The notes under the pieces: generated by a model | Database searches by the model: none | What the model was told of the DNA's origin: nothing | Seen by the model: only the letters and a program-made list of their open reading frames with translations | In this document: piece by piece, positions 1 to 7,636 of the stretch | How positions within the stretch are numbered: position 1 is the first letter of the stretch | How the letters are laid out: each line of letters begins with the position of its first letter | Assembly (NCBI GenBank): GCA_021413665.1 | Contig: JAIOPW010000039.1 | Span: forward strand, 1 to 7,745 | Direction of reading: 5' to 3' | Source: Rhodocyclales bacterium | Lineage (GTDB): Bacteria; Pseudomonadota; Gammaproteobacteria; Burkholderiales; Rhodocyclaceae | DNA: 7,745 bases | Program-made: the position numbers and the translations under genes

Positions 1-1241
1 ACCTGCACCCAGTAGCCGGCCTCGACCTTGCTGCCGGCTTCGGTGACTTCGGTGCGGATGCGATAGACGTCGTAATTGACATTGACGCCGTCGGCCACCG
101 CCTGCTCGTGGCCGTATTCCATGACCAGGTTCTGGTTGAAAAAGCCGAAGGTCTGCTTGTTGGGCGTGGCGGTGAGGCCGATCAGGTAGGCGTCGAAGTA
201 GTCGAGTACCTGGCGCCACAGCTTGTAGATGGAGCGGTGGGCTTCGTCGGTGACGACGATGTCGAAGCTCTCGATCGGGATGGCCGGGTTGTACTCGATC
301 GGGGGCGCGTCGGCGAACAGCGATTCGACGCCCTCGGCGGAATGTTCGTCTTCCTCCTCGGGCAAGTCGCGGCCCTTGAGCATCGAGTACATGCGCTGGA
401 TTGTGCAGATGACGACGCGGGCGCTCTTGTCCAGGTTGTTGATGGTCAGGTGCTGGACGATGTATTCCTCGCCGAACTTGAAGTTGTTGTAGGGCGAGAG
501 GTACTGGTCGAACTCCTTCTTGGTCTGGCGCCCGAGGTTGCCGCGATCGACCAGGAACAGCACGCGCCGCGCCCCGGCGAACTTGATCAACCGGTAGATG
601 AAGCTGATCGAGGTGAAGGTCTTGCCGCTGCCGGTGGCCATCTGGATCAGCGCGCGCGGCTTGTTGGCGGCGAGGCTGGCTTCGAGGTTCCTGACCGCCT
701 TGACCTGGGCCGGCCAGAGGCCGTCTTCGATCAATACCGGCATCTGCCGCATGCGGGCGAGGAAAGTGGTGGGTGGCGCATGCACGGCTTGCCCTTCGAC
801 AGGCTCAGGGCGAACGGAACCGTAATTGAGCCAGTCGGCCAGCATCTCTGGGCGGTGGAAGGCAAAGGTCGGCCTGGCGCGCGGTTCGGGATCGAGGCCC
901 TGGGTGAAGTGGGTTTCGATGCCGGTCGATTCGTAGAGGAAAGGCAGCGGCCGGCGCCAGGCCGGCAGGCTGGCAGGCAGGCCGGCGGCGTAGCGCGCCG
1001 ACTGGAACTCGACGCCGGAGAGCGTGGCGCCCTGCTTCTTGGCTTCGATGACCCCGGCGGCCTTGCCGTCGACGTAGAGCAGGTAGTCGGCGAAGCCGAA
1101 GCCGGATTCAAGCGGGAACTCGCGGATGGCGACGCCGCGCGCGGCATGGATGTTGGCCGCGGCCAGGTCGCACACGCGCCAGCCCGCTGCGGCGAGCAGC
1201 CGGTCGATTTCCTGCCGGGCCTGTTGTTCCGGTTGCGCCAC
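1..1241 (-). CDS. hsdR: Type I restriction endonuclease subunit R (HsdR), 5' part, runs off the left edge
   Basis: This is the motor and nuclease subunit of a type I restriction-modification complex. With HsdM and HsdS it translocates DNA using ATP and cleaves unmodified DNA. About 413 residues are present. The N-terminal nuclease domain shows a PD-(D/E)xK-type core, with D52 in GFADYLLYVDG followed by E66-A-K68 in GVIEAKK. The SF2 helicase motor follows: Q179 in a Q-motif-like segment, Walker A ATGSGKT (202-208), DEAH box (332-335) and motif III TATP (357-360). The style (PFLYESTGIET, FAFHRPEMLADWL, QMATGSGKTF) resembles EcoEI/EcoAI-class HsdR. The start is GTG: an in-frame TAG lies twelve codons upstream with no other start between, and GGGGAG sits 3 nt before it. 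The second helicase lobe and C-terminal domain lie outside the window, and hsdM and hsdS are not seen. Residues 143-151 (VRPEPVEGQ) come from an embedded palindromic repeat. The family call is firm; the specificity is unknown. Confidence 0.93.
   Translation of the reverse strand, partial: MAQPEQQARQEIDRLLAAAGWRVCDLAAANIHAARGVAIREFPLESGFGFADYLLYVDGKAAGVIEAKKQGATLSGVEFQSARYAAGLPASLPAWRRPLPFLYESTGIETHFTQGLDPEPRARPTFAFHRPEMLADWLNYGSVRPEPVEGQAVHAPPTTFLARMRQMPVLIEDGLWPAQVKAVRNLEASLAANKPRALIQMATGSGKTFTSISFIYRLIKFAGARRVLFLVDRGNLGRQTKKEFDQYLSPYNNFKFGEEYIVQHLTINNLDKSARVVICTIQRMYSMLKGRDLPEEEDEHSAEGVESLFADAPPIEYNPAIPIESFDIVVTDEAHRSIYKLWRQVLDYFDAYLIGLTATPNKQTFGFFNQNLVMEYGHEQAVADGVNVNYDVYRIRTEVTEAGSKVEAGYWVQ
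789..817 (-). repeat. Dispersed palindromic (REP-like) repeat embedded in hsdR
   Basis: The plus strand reads CCCTTCGACAGGCTCAGGGC followed by GAACGG. GCCCT and AGGGC form a 5-bp stem around an 11-nt loop. From memory, this core is a very common dispersed intergenic repeat in proteobacterial genomes; its chance translations contain FDRLRANG, LSLSKG or VRPEPVEG. Here it is read in frame as VRPEPVEGQ, between the HsdR nuclease and helicase domains, without breaking the frame. It is the only copy I found in the window. Its identity as a genome-wide family rests on recognition, not on a search. Confidence 0.8.
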
Positions 1242-1302
1242 GCTCTCCCCTGCTCCGCCGCCGAATTGATGACAACGGCAATGCTAGCACGCGCCGATGC
1301 CG

Positions 1303-1842
1303 CTAGAGCCTGTCCTTGCGCCGCCAGGCCTCGTCGAACAAGGCTTCCAATACCGGGTGGCTGCCGCGTAGGCCGGCGACCACGGCGGCGGCCCAGTCGA
1401 AATACTCGGCCTTGCGTTGCGCCGACCAGTCGGCGGGCGGCGACGCCGCAATGTCGCGCAGATTGCAGATCTTGTCGGCCAGCTTGACCAGCTTGGCGCG
1501 CGGCGAGGCATGGTGGGCGTGTTCGATCTGCAAGGCCTTGCGCTGCTGCTTGGGCAGCGCCTTGTCGTCGGTGACTTCCAGCACGACGCCGGCGATTTCA
1601 TCACCGAAGGTCTGGCGCAGTTCGTCGGCGCTGGTGTCGGTGTCCTCGATGGTGTCGTGCAACAACGCGGCGCAAAGCACCACCGGGTCGGCGATGCCTG
1701 CCTCATTGGCCAGCACGGCGGCCAGGGCAATCGGATGATTGATGTAAGGCGAAGCGTCCGCGTCCTTGCGCCGCTGCATGCGGTGCTTGTCCGCCGCGAA
1801 CTGTGCCGCCCTGATGACGATGCCGATATCGGTGTCGCTCAT
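1303..1842 (-). CDS. MESH1-like stand-alone HD-domain (p)ppGpp hydrolase (small alarmone hydrolase)
   Basis: This is a predicted cytosolic metal-dependent guanosine-3',5'-bis(diphosphate) 3'-pyrophosphohydrolase, which would degrade the stringent-response alarmones ppGpp and pppGpp. The 179-aa protein is a single HD domain of the usual MESH1/HDDC3 size. It has no synthetase, TGS or ACT domain, unlike RelA/SpoT. The expected metal and catalytic residues are all present: H36 in YINHPI, H62-D63 and E66-D67 in LLHDTIEDTDT, and D123 in KLADKICNLRD. Other family landmarks are QRRKD (23-27), EVTDDK (89-94) and KLVKLADK (117-124). The ATG start is supported by a strong GGGAGGAG Shine-Dalgarno 6 nt upstream. 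The gene lies 96 bp after the ABC exporter gene and 61 bp before hsdR on the same strand. Some MESH1 proteins also hydrolyse NADPH, so the substrate is inferred from family. A longer reading in an overlapping frame (1284-1730) is a shadow. Confidence 0.92.
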   Translation of the reverse strand: MSDTDIGIVIRAAQFAADKHRMQRRKDADASPYINHPIALAAVLANEAGIADPVVLCAALLHDTIEDTDTSADELRQTFGDEIAGVVLEVTDDKALPKQQRKALQIEHAHHASPRAKLVKLADKICNLRDIAASPPADWSAQRKAEYFDWAAAVVAGLRGSHPVLEALFDEAWRRKDRL

Positions 1843-1848
1843 GTGCTT

Positions 1849-1856
1849 CTCCTCCC
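1849..1856 (-). promoter_or_regulatory. Shine-Dalgarno site of the HD hydrolase gene
   Basis: GGGAGGAG on the minus strand lies 6 nt before the ATG at 1842. It is the strongest ribosome-binding site in the window and fixes the start of the hydrolase. It also suggests this gene is translated independently of the exporter upstream. Confidence 0.8.
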
Positions 1857-1908
1857 ATTGACCGCTTTCAGGCGCTCGTCCAACCCGCCATCCAAACTCG
1901 CAAGGATA

Positions 1909-1932
1909 GCGCCAGGGACTGCGCCCCGGCGC
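1909..1932 (-). terminator. GC-rich hairpin just after the ABC exporter stop codon
   Basis: On the minus strand GCGCCGGGG and CCCTGGCGC form a 9-bp stem, including one G-U pair, around a 6-nt CGCAGT loop. It begins 7 nt after the exporter TGA. The sequence after it (TATCCTTGCG) has no U-run, so it is not a classical Rho-independent terminator. It may instead be a 3'-end stabiliser, an attenuator or part of a Rho-dependent terminator. Fold and position are seen directly; function is inferred. Confidence 0.4.
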
Positions 1933-1938
1933 CGACTG

Positions 1939-3681
<1,743 letters not shown>

Positions 3682-3708
3682 GGCGGGAAGGCGGTGGGAA
3701 GAGCAGGC

Positions 3709-3714
3709 ATTCTA
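3709..3714 (-). promoter_or_regulatory. Candidate -10 box for the ABC exporter gene
   Basis: TAGAAT on the minus strand matches TATAAT at five of six positions and lies 27 nt upstream of the exporter ATG. It would give a leader of about 20 nt. No good -35 hexamer is present at 17 nt (TGTCCC), so this is a weak call. Confidence 0.35.
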
Positions 3715-3781
3715 TGCCCGGCCAAGGACACGGGACAGGACCGCGGGCGTCGATAGCCGCACACGAATCCCGCGTCTTGCC

Positions 3782-3787
3782 TACAAT
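3782..3787 (+). promoter_or_regulatory. Candidate -10 box of the ravA-like operon, suggesting a leaderless mRNA
   Basis: TACAAT matches TATAAT at five of six positions and is preceded by TTGCC, close to an extended -10 element. The ATG at 3795 starts 7 nt after the box, so transcription would begin at or within a base or two of the start codon. There is no Shine-Dalgarno before this ATG, which agrees with a leaderless message. No convincing -35 is visible. Confidence 0.45.
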
Positions 3788-3794
3788 CCATCCC

Positions 3795-5195
3795 ATGCCG
3801 AACCAAACCACCACCCGCCTGCGGGCCATCATCGACACCCTGGAAGCCGGGCTGGTCGAGCGACGCCAGAGCGTGCGGCTGTGCCTGCTGGCGGCGCTGG
3901 CCGGCGAACACAGCCTGTTCATCGGCCCGCCGGGCACGGCCAAGAGCGAACTGGCGCGCCGCCTGCACACGGTGTTCCGCGAGGGGCGCTACTTCGAGCG
4001 ACTGCTGACGCGCTTCTCGGTGCCCGAGGAACTGTTCGGCCCGCTGTCGATCAGGGCGCTGGAAGAGGACCGCTACGAGCGGCACACCGACGGCTTCCTG
4101 CCCGATGCCTCGATCGCCTTCATCGACGAGGTGTTCAAGGCCAACAGCGCCATCCTTAACGCCCTGCTGACGCTGCTCAACGAGCGCGAATTCGACAATG
4201 GCGCGGGGCGCCAGGCCTGTCCGCTGATCAGCGCCATCGGCGCCACCAACGAAGTGCCGGAGGACGAAATCGCCGAGGCCTTCTTCGACCGCTTCCTGGT
4301 GCGGCTGCCGGTGGCACCAGTCAGCGCAGGCGGCTTCGGCGCCCTGCTCGATGCCGGCCGTGTGCGCGACTGGACGCCGCCGCCGGACGCACTGACGCTC
4401 GACGGCGGCGACCTCGCCCGCCTCGCCGCAGCTGCGGCCGCCGTGTCGCTGGCGCCGACTTTCGTCGCGGTGCTGGCGGAACTGCGCCAGCATTTCGCGA
4501 CCCAGCCGATCCATGTCTCCGACCGGCGCTGGGTCAAGATCGTCTGGCTGCTGCGTGTGGCGGCCGCCTGTGAAGGACGCCCCGCCGTGGCGCTGTGGGA
4601 CCTGCTGCTGCTGCCCTGGCTGACCGCCCCCGATGCGCCGCGCCAGACCGCCGTGGCCGACTGGCTGGCGGCACGACTCGGCGTGCGCGAGGCCTTTTCG
4701 CCGCTGCGCCTGACGCGCGTGGTGGCGGCCTTCGAAACCCAGCTCGACGCGGAGCTGAAGGCCAACGACCTCGACTACGACGAAGCAGGACGCCTGAAAT
4801 TCTCGGCCAGCGAACTGGCCGACGAAATCGGCGACGCCAAGGGCGGCGCCGCGGCGCCGCGCATCAGTTACAGTCGGCGCCGGCGCTACGGCGAACTGCA
4901 CATAGCGGCCCGGGTGCGCGAAGTGGATTCCCTTGTCGAACGCATCGCCGCCTATGCCGCGGAAATCGCGGCGCAGCGCGCAGAACTCGCCGCCTATGCG
5001 ACGCAAAGCCTCTGGCTCGACCAGGAACTCACTGCGCGCGCCGCCGCCAACCTGGAAGCCACTGCGGCGGCGATCGAGGAGCTTACGCTGCGCGCCCGCG
5101 CCGTGCGGGCCGCCTTCCTCGCCCTGCCGCGCCTGGAAACGGACAACGGAAAGCTACCGGAGCCCGTGGCCCACGAAACGCTCGACGCGGCATGA
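3795..5195 (+). CDS. ravA: RavA-family MoxR AAA+ ATPase
   Basis: This 466-aa AAA+ ATPase is predicted to form hexamers and to remodel or activate client proteins together with its VWA partner. The AAA+ core shows Walker A GPPGTAKS (44-51), MoxR-type RFSVPEELFGPLS (73-85), Walker B IAFIDE with D111/E112, sensor 1 N152 in GATNEVPE, a candidate arginine finger R166 in DRFLVR, and sensor 2 in VSDRRW (241-246), which matches E. coli RavA closely. The C-terminal part (about 375-445) is a long Ala/Glu/Arg-rich helical or coiled-coil region like the end of RavA. The E. coli LARA domain between these parts is apparently replaced by a short segment (about 325-370). The start at 3795 is preferred because an upstream in-frame ATG at 3714 adds 27 unconserved residues and would include the promoter box. 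The stop overlaps the next start (ATGA). The family is certain; E. coli-like function is not. Confidence 0.93.
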   Translation: MPNQTTTRLRAIIDTLEAGLVERRQSVRLCLLAALAGEHSLFIGPPGTAKSELARRLHTVFREGRYFERLLTRFSVPEELFGPLSIRALEEDRYERHTDGFLPDASIAFIDEVFKANSAILNALLTLLNEREFDNGAGRQACPLISAIGATNEVPEDEIAEAFFDRFLVRLPVAPVSAGGFGALLDAGRVRDWTPPPDALTLDGGDLARLAAAAAAVSLAPTFVAVLAELRQHFATQPIHVSDRRWVKIVWLLRVAAACEGRPAVALWDLLLLPWLTAPDAPRQTAVADWLAARLGVREAFSPLRLTRVVAAFETQLDAELKANDLDYDEAGRLKFSASELADEIGDAKGGAAAPRISYSRRRRYGELHIAARVREVDSLVERIAAYAAEIAAQRAELAAYATQSLWLDQELTARAAANLEATAAAIEELTLRARAVRAAFLALPRLETDNGKLPEPVAHETLDAA

Positions 5196-6751
5196 GCAAT
5201 TTACTGCCGCCCTCGCTGTTGTTCGCCGACGGCGAGCGCTGCCTGGCGACGCTCGACGGTTTGGCGCGCACGCTCTGGCTGGGTGGCCTGACCAATTCGC
5301 AGGGCAGCCTTGAGCCGCGCCTCGCCGCGCTGGCCGAACTGCGCCGGGAACTGTTCGGCGGCCGCCGCCCCGATCCCGACAACTGGTCCTGGCCGCCGCG
5401 CGAAATCGCCCTGCCGCTGGCCGCCGCCATCGTCCGCCTCGACCTGCCCGCCTACTGCGCTGGCAAGGACGAGCTGAGCGACACGGTGCTGATGAGCATC
5501 CTGTTCCACCTCGATTTCATCGTCGATTACCGCGATCGCGGCGCCGGCGAGGATGATGCGATCGCCATGGCGGTCGAGGCCTTCGCCTCGGAATGGCAAC
5601 AGCATTGCGGCGAGATCGACGAACTGGTCGAAGTTTTCGGCATGGTGCCCGACGACTGTTCGCACCAGCGCTGGGACCAGATGCGCGGCCTGCTGCAATC
5701 CTCGGGCTGGCGAGAGGTGCTGCGCATCCGCCGCCTGCTGGCCGACCTGCCGGAACTGTCGCGCATCATCCGCGGCCTCGGTCGCTCGCGCCAGTCCGAG
5801 GAGGAGGACGAAGCCAGCCGCACCGTGGTCGAAGTCATGGAGCAGGCCGTCGCCCGGCGCGCCGAGGCGCGCAGCGTGCGCGTGCCAGACATGCCGGGCG
5901 AGACGCGCGGCATCCATCGTTCGGACCGCATCGCACGCATGCTGCCGGCCGAATCCATCCTGCTCGGCCACCCGCGCCTGCGCCTGGTCTGGCATGCGCG
6001 GCGCGCGGAACGCACCCTGCTGAGCTACGAGGACGACGACCGCATGACCGAGATCCGCCTGCATCAGGCCCTGGTCGCGCAACCGCGTCCGGGCCCGCAG
6101 GCCGGCAAGCGCGCCGAGCAGGGACCGATGCTGGTCTGCGTCGACACCTCGGGTTCGATGCAGGGCGGCGCCGAGGCGGTGGCCAAGGCCGTGGTGCTGG
6201 AGGCGATGCGCGCCGCCCATGCCCAGCGCCGGCCCTGCCACGTCTTCGCCTTCGGCGGCCCCGAGGAACTGCTGGAAATGGAACTGCCCGTCGACCGCGT
6301 CGGTATCGAACGCGTGACCCGATTCCTGGGCCAGGCCTTTCGCGGCGGTACCGACATCTGCGGGCCGCTGGAAGCGGCCATCGCCAAGCTCGAAGACTCG
6401 CACTGGCAACTGGCCGACCTGCTGGTGGCCAGCGATGGCGAATTCGGCGCCACACGCGAGGTCACCGCGCGCCTGGACGCCATCAAGCGCGACCTGGGCC
6501 TGCGCGTGCAGGGCGTACTGATCGCCGACCGCGAAACCGTCGGCCTGCTCGAAATCGCCGACCACATCTACCCGGTGCGCGACTGGCGCCGGTACGGCGG
6601 GATCAACATGGATGCACCGATTCCGACCCACCGCCTGACCGCAATGTTTTTTCCGGGCGCTTTGCGCAACGCAGCGAACCGTGATGCCACGGTCGGCGGT
6701 GTCGAGGCCTCGGCCGCCGTCCGCGCCGGCCGCCATCGCGACACCCCATGA
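5192..6751 (+). CDS. viaA: ViaA-like VWA-domain protein, partner of the RavA-family ATPase
   Basis: This 519-aa cytosolic protein should be the adaptor of the MoxR ATPase, binding clients and stimulating ATPase activity as ViaA does for RavA. Residues 1-305 are mostly helical with no catalytic motif; a charged linker EEEDE lies at 203-207. The C-terminal VWA domain (about 312-465) has an intact metal-ion-dependent adhesion site: D318-T-S320-G-S322 in CVDTSGSM, T387 in FRGGTDIC and D415 in VASDGEF. FRGGTD and DHIYPVRDWRR resemble the E. coli ViaA end region. The protein is longer than E. coli ViaA (483 aa) because about 50 residues follow the VWA domain. The ATG overlaps the upstream TGA as ATGA with no nearby ribosome-binding site, implying coupled translation. 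A much longer upstream reading in this frame (from 4595) is antagonised by the conserved ATPase gene it overlaps. Confidence 0.92.
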   Translation: MSNLLPPSLLFADGERCLATLDGLARTLWLGGLTNSQGSLEPRLAALAELRRELFGGRRPDPDNWSWPPREIALPLAAAIVRLDLPAYCAGKDELSDTVLMSILFHLDFIVDYRDRGAGEDDAIAMAVEAFASEWQQHCGEIDELVEVFGMVPDDCSHQRWDQMRGLLQSSGWREVLRIRRLLADLPELSRIIRGLGRSRQSEEEDEASRTVVEVMEQAVARRAEARSVRVPDMPGETRGIHRSDRIARMLPAESILLGHPRLRLVWHARRAERTLLSYEDDDRMTEIRLHQALVAQPRPGPQAGKRAEQGPMLVCVDTSGSMQGGAEAVAKAVVLEAMRAAHAQRRPCHVFAFGGPEELLEMELPVDRVGIERVTRFLGQAFRGGTDICGPLEAAIAKLEDSHWQLADLLVASDGEFGATREVTARLDAIKRDLGLRVQGVLIADRETVGLLEIADHIYPVRDWRRYGGINMDAPIPTHRLTAMFFPGALRNAANRDATVGGVEASAAVRAGRHRDTP

Positions 6752-7584
6752 GCTTCGCCGGCGAATACCTGGCGCAACTGGCGGCCTTCGCCGCACGCGC
6801 CCCGCTGCCGCGCGTGAAGGCCCTGCACCTGCCGCCGCCCGGGGGCGGTGCCGACGGCAAGGGCGAGTTCTGCGCGCTGGAACTCGACGACGGCTCGCTC
6901 GGGCTGTCCTACGTCCTGCTCGGCGACACCCTGGACCGCCTGCGCGGCGGCGGCGACGGCTCCAGGCTGATCGGCACCGATCCGCTGACGGTGGCGCGCC
7001 GTTATGCCAGCGCCGACTCTTGCGAAAAGACGATCGGCTTTGCCGCCGCCAATGCGCTGACCCGCTGCCTGTTCGATCGCGCCGGCTTCCGGCCGGACGC
7101 CAGCGGCGATTCAATCGGCCAAATGGACCCCCAACCGGGCGAGCAGATCGGCATGATCGGCCTGTTCCGGCCGCTGCTGGGACGCATCCTGCAAAGCGGC
7201 GCGCGGCTCACGGTGGTCGAACTGAAACCGGAACTGGCCGGCGAGGCGGACGGCTATCGCGTGACGCTGGATGCGAACGAACTCGCCGCCTGCGGCAAGG
7301 TGGTGTCGACCAGCACCCTGCTGCTCAACGACACCCTGGACCGCATGCTGGGCTGCTGTCGCAACGCGCACTGGTTCGCCATGGTCGGCCCCGGCGCCGG
7401 CTGTTTGCCCGACGCCCTCTTCTCACGCGGCGTGACCCTGCTCGGCGGCAGCTGGATCAGCGACGGCGCTGGCTTCATCGACGCCCTGAAGCGCGGCGAA
7501 ACCACCAGCGCCTTCTCCGCCAAGTCCGCGCTGACCGCCGAACGCTATCCGGGTTTCGAAGCATTGCTGGATCGGGCCGCGTAA
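6748..7584 (+). CDS. DUF4213/DUF364 putative heavy-metal-chelation protein
   Basis: This 278-aa soluble protein has an N-terminal enolase-N-like region (about 1-110, DUF4213) and a C-terminal Rossmann-like DUF364 domain (about 130-275). Landmarks are GMIGLF (135-140), TVVELKPE (155-162), VSTSTLLLNDTLD (186-198), GPGAGCLPD (214-222) and GVTLLGG (228-234). The family is known from structural-genomics work, which proposed an active site between the two folds and a possible metal-chelation role; the reaction is not established. Seven cysteines are present (42, 92, 107, 182, 203, 204, 219); C203-C204 and C219 near the conserved loops are possible ligands, which is inference. There is no signal peptide or membrane segment. 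It is the third gene of the operon, joined to viaA by an ATGA overlap without its own Shine-Dalgarno, which argues for co-production with the ATPase-VWA pair. Confidence 0.85.
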   Translation: MSFAGEYLAQLAAFAARAPLPRVKALHLPPPGGGADGKGEFCALELDDGSLGLSYVLLGDTLDRLRGGGDGSRLIGTDPLTVARRYASADSCEKTIGFAAANALTRCLFDRAGFRPDASGDSIGQMDPQPGEQIGMIGLFRPLLGRILQSGARLTVVELKPELAGEADGYRVTLDANELAACGKVVSTSTLLLNDTLDRMLGCCRNAHWFAMVGPGAGCLPDALFSRGVTLLGGSWISDGAGFIDALKRGETTSAFSAKSALTAERYPGFEALLDRAA

Positions 7585-7589
7585 ACGGC

Positions 7590-7636
7590 GGAAAGCCCGT
7601 TCGGCTTGCGCCGGAGCGGGCTTTCTGCTGCCTCTT
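7590..7636 (+). terminator. Probable intrinsic terminator of the ravA-viaA-DUF364 operon
   Basis: GAAAGCCCG (7591-7599) and CGGGCTTTC (7617-7625) form a perfect 9-bp outer stem. An inner stem, TCGGC with GCCGG (one G-U pair), closes a TTGC loop, giving a long hairpin with one bulged G. It begins 6 nt after the stop codon at 7584. The following TGCTGCCTCTTT is only moderately U-rich, so termination may be incomplete. Confidence 0.72.

Noticed and set aside
955..985. Repeated GGCAGG/GGCCGGC units within hsdR
   Set aside because: Short imperfect repeats that encode Leu-Pro-Ala-like residues of the protein; no array structure or periodicity beyond that.
3742..3774. CGCGGG and CCCGCG inverted arms, 21 nt apart, just upstream of the TACAAT box, as a possible operator
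   Set aside because: Six-base GC arms are likely by chance in this composition, and no known regulator site is recognised.
4845..4858. Perfect 14-bp palindrome GGCGCCGCGGCGCC inside the ravA-like gene
   Set aside because: It encodes a Gly/Ala run in GC-rich codons and has no partner site, so it is most simply low-complexity coding sequence.
5201..7114. A 637-codon open frame on the minus strand opposite viaA and DUF364
   Set aside because: It lies antisense to genes with clear VWA and DUF364 motifs, its translation is rich in Arg, Ala, Gly, His and Gln without any domain, and long antisense open frames are expected in GC-rich DNA with strong third-position bias.
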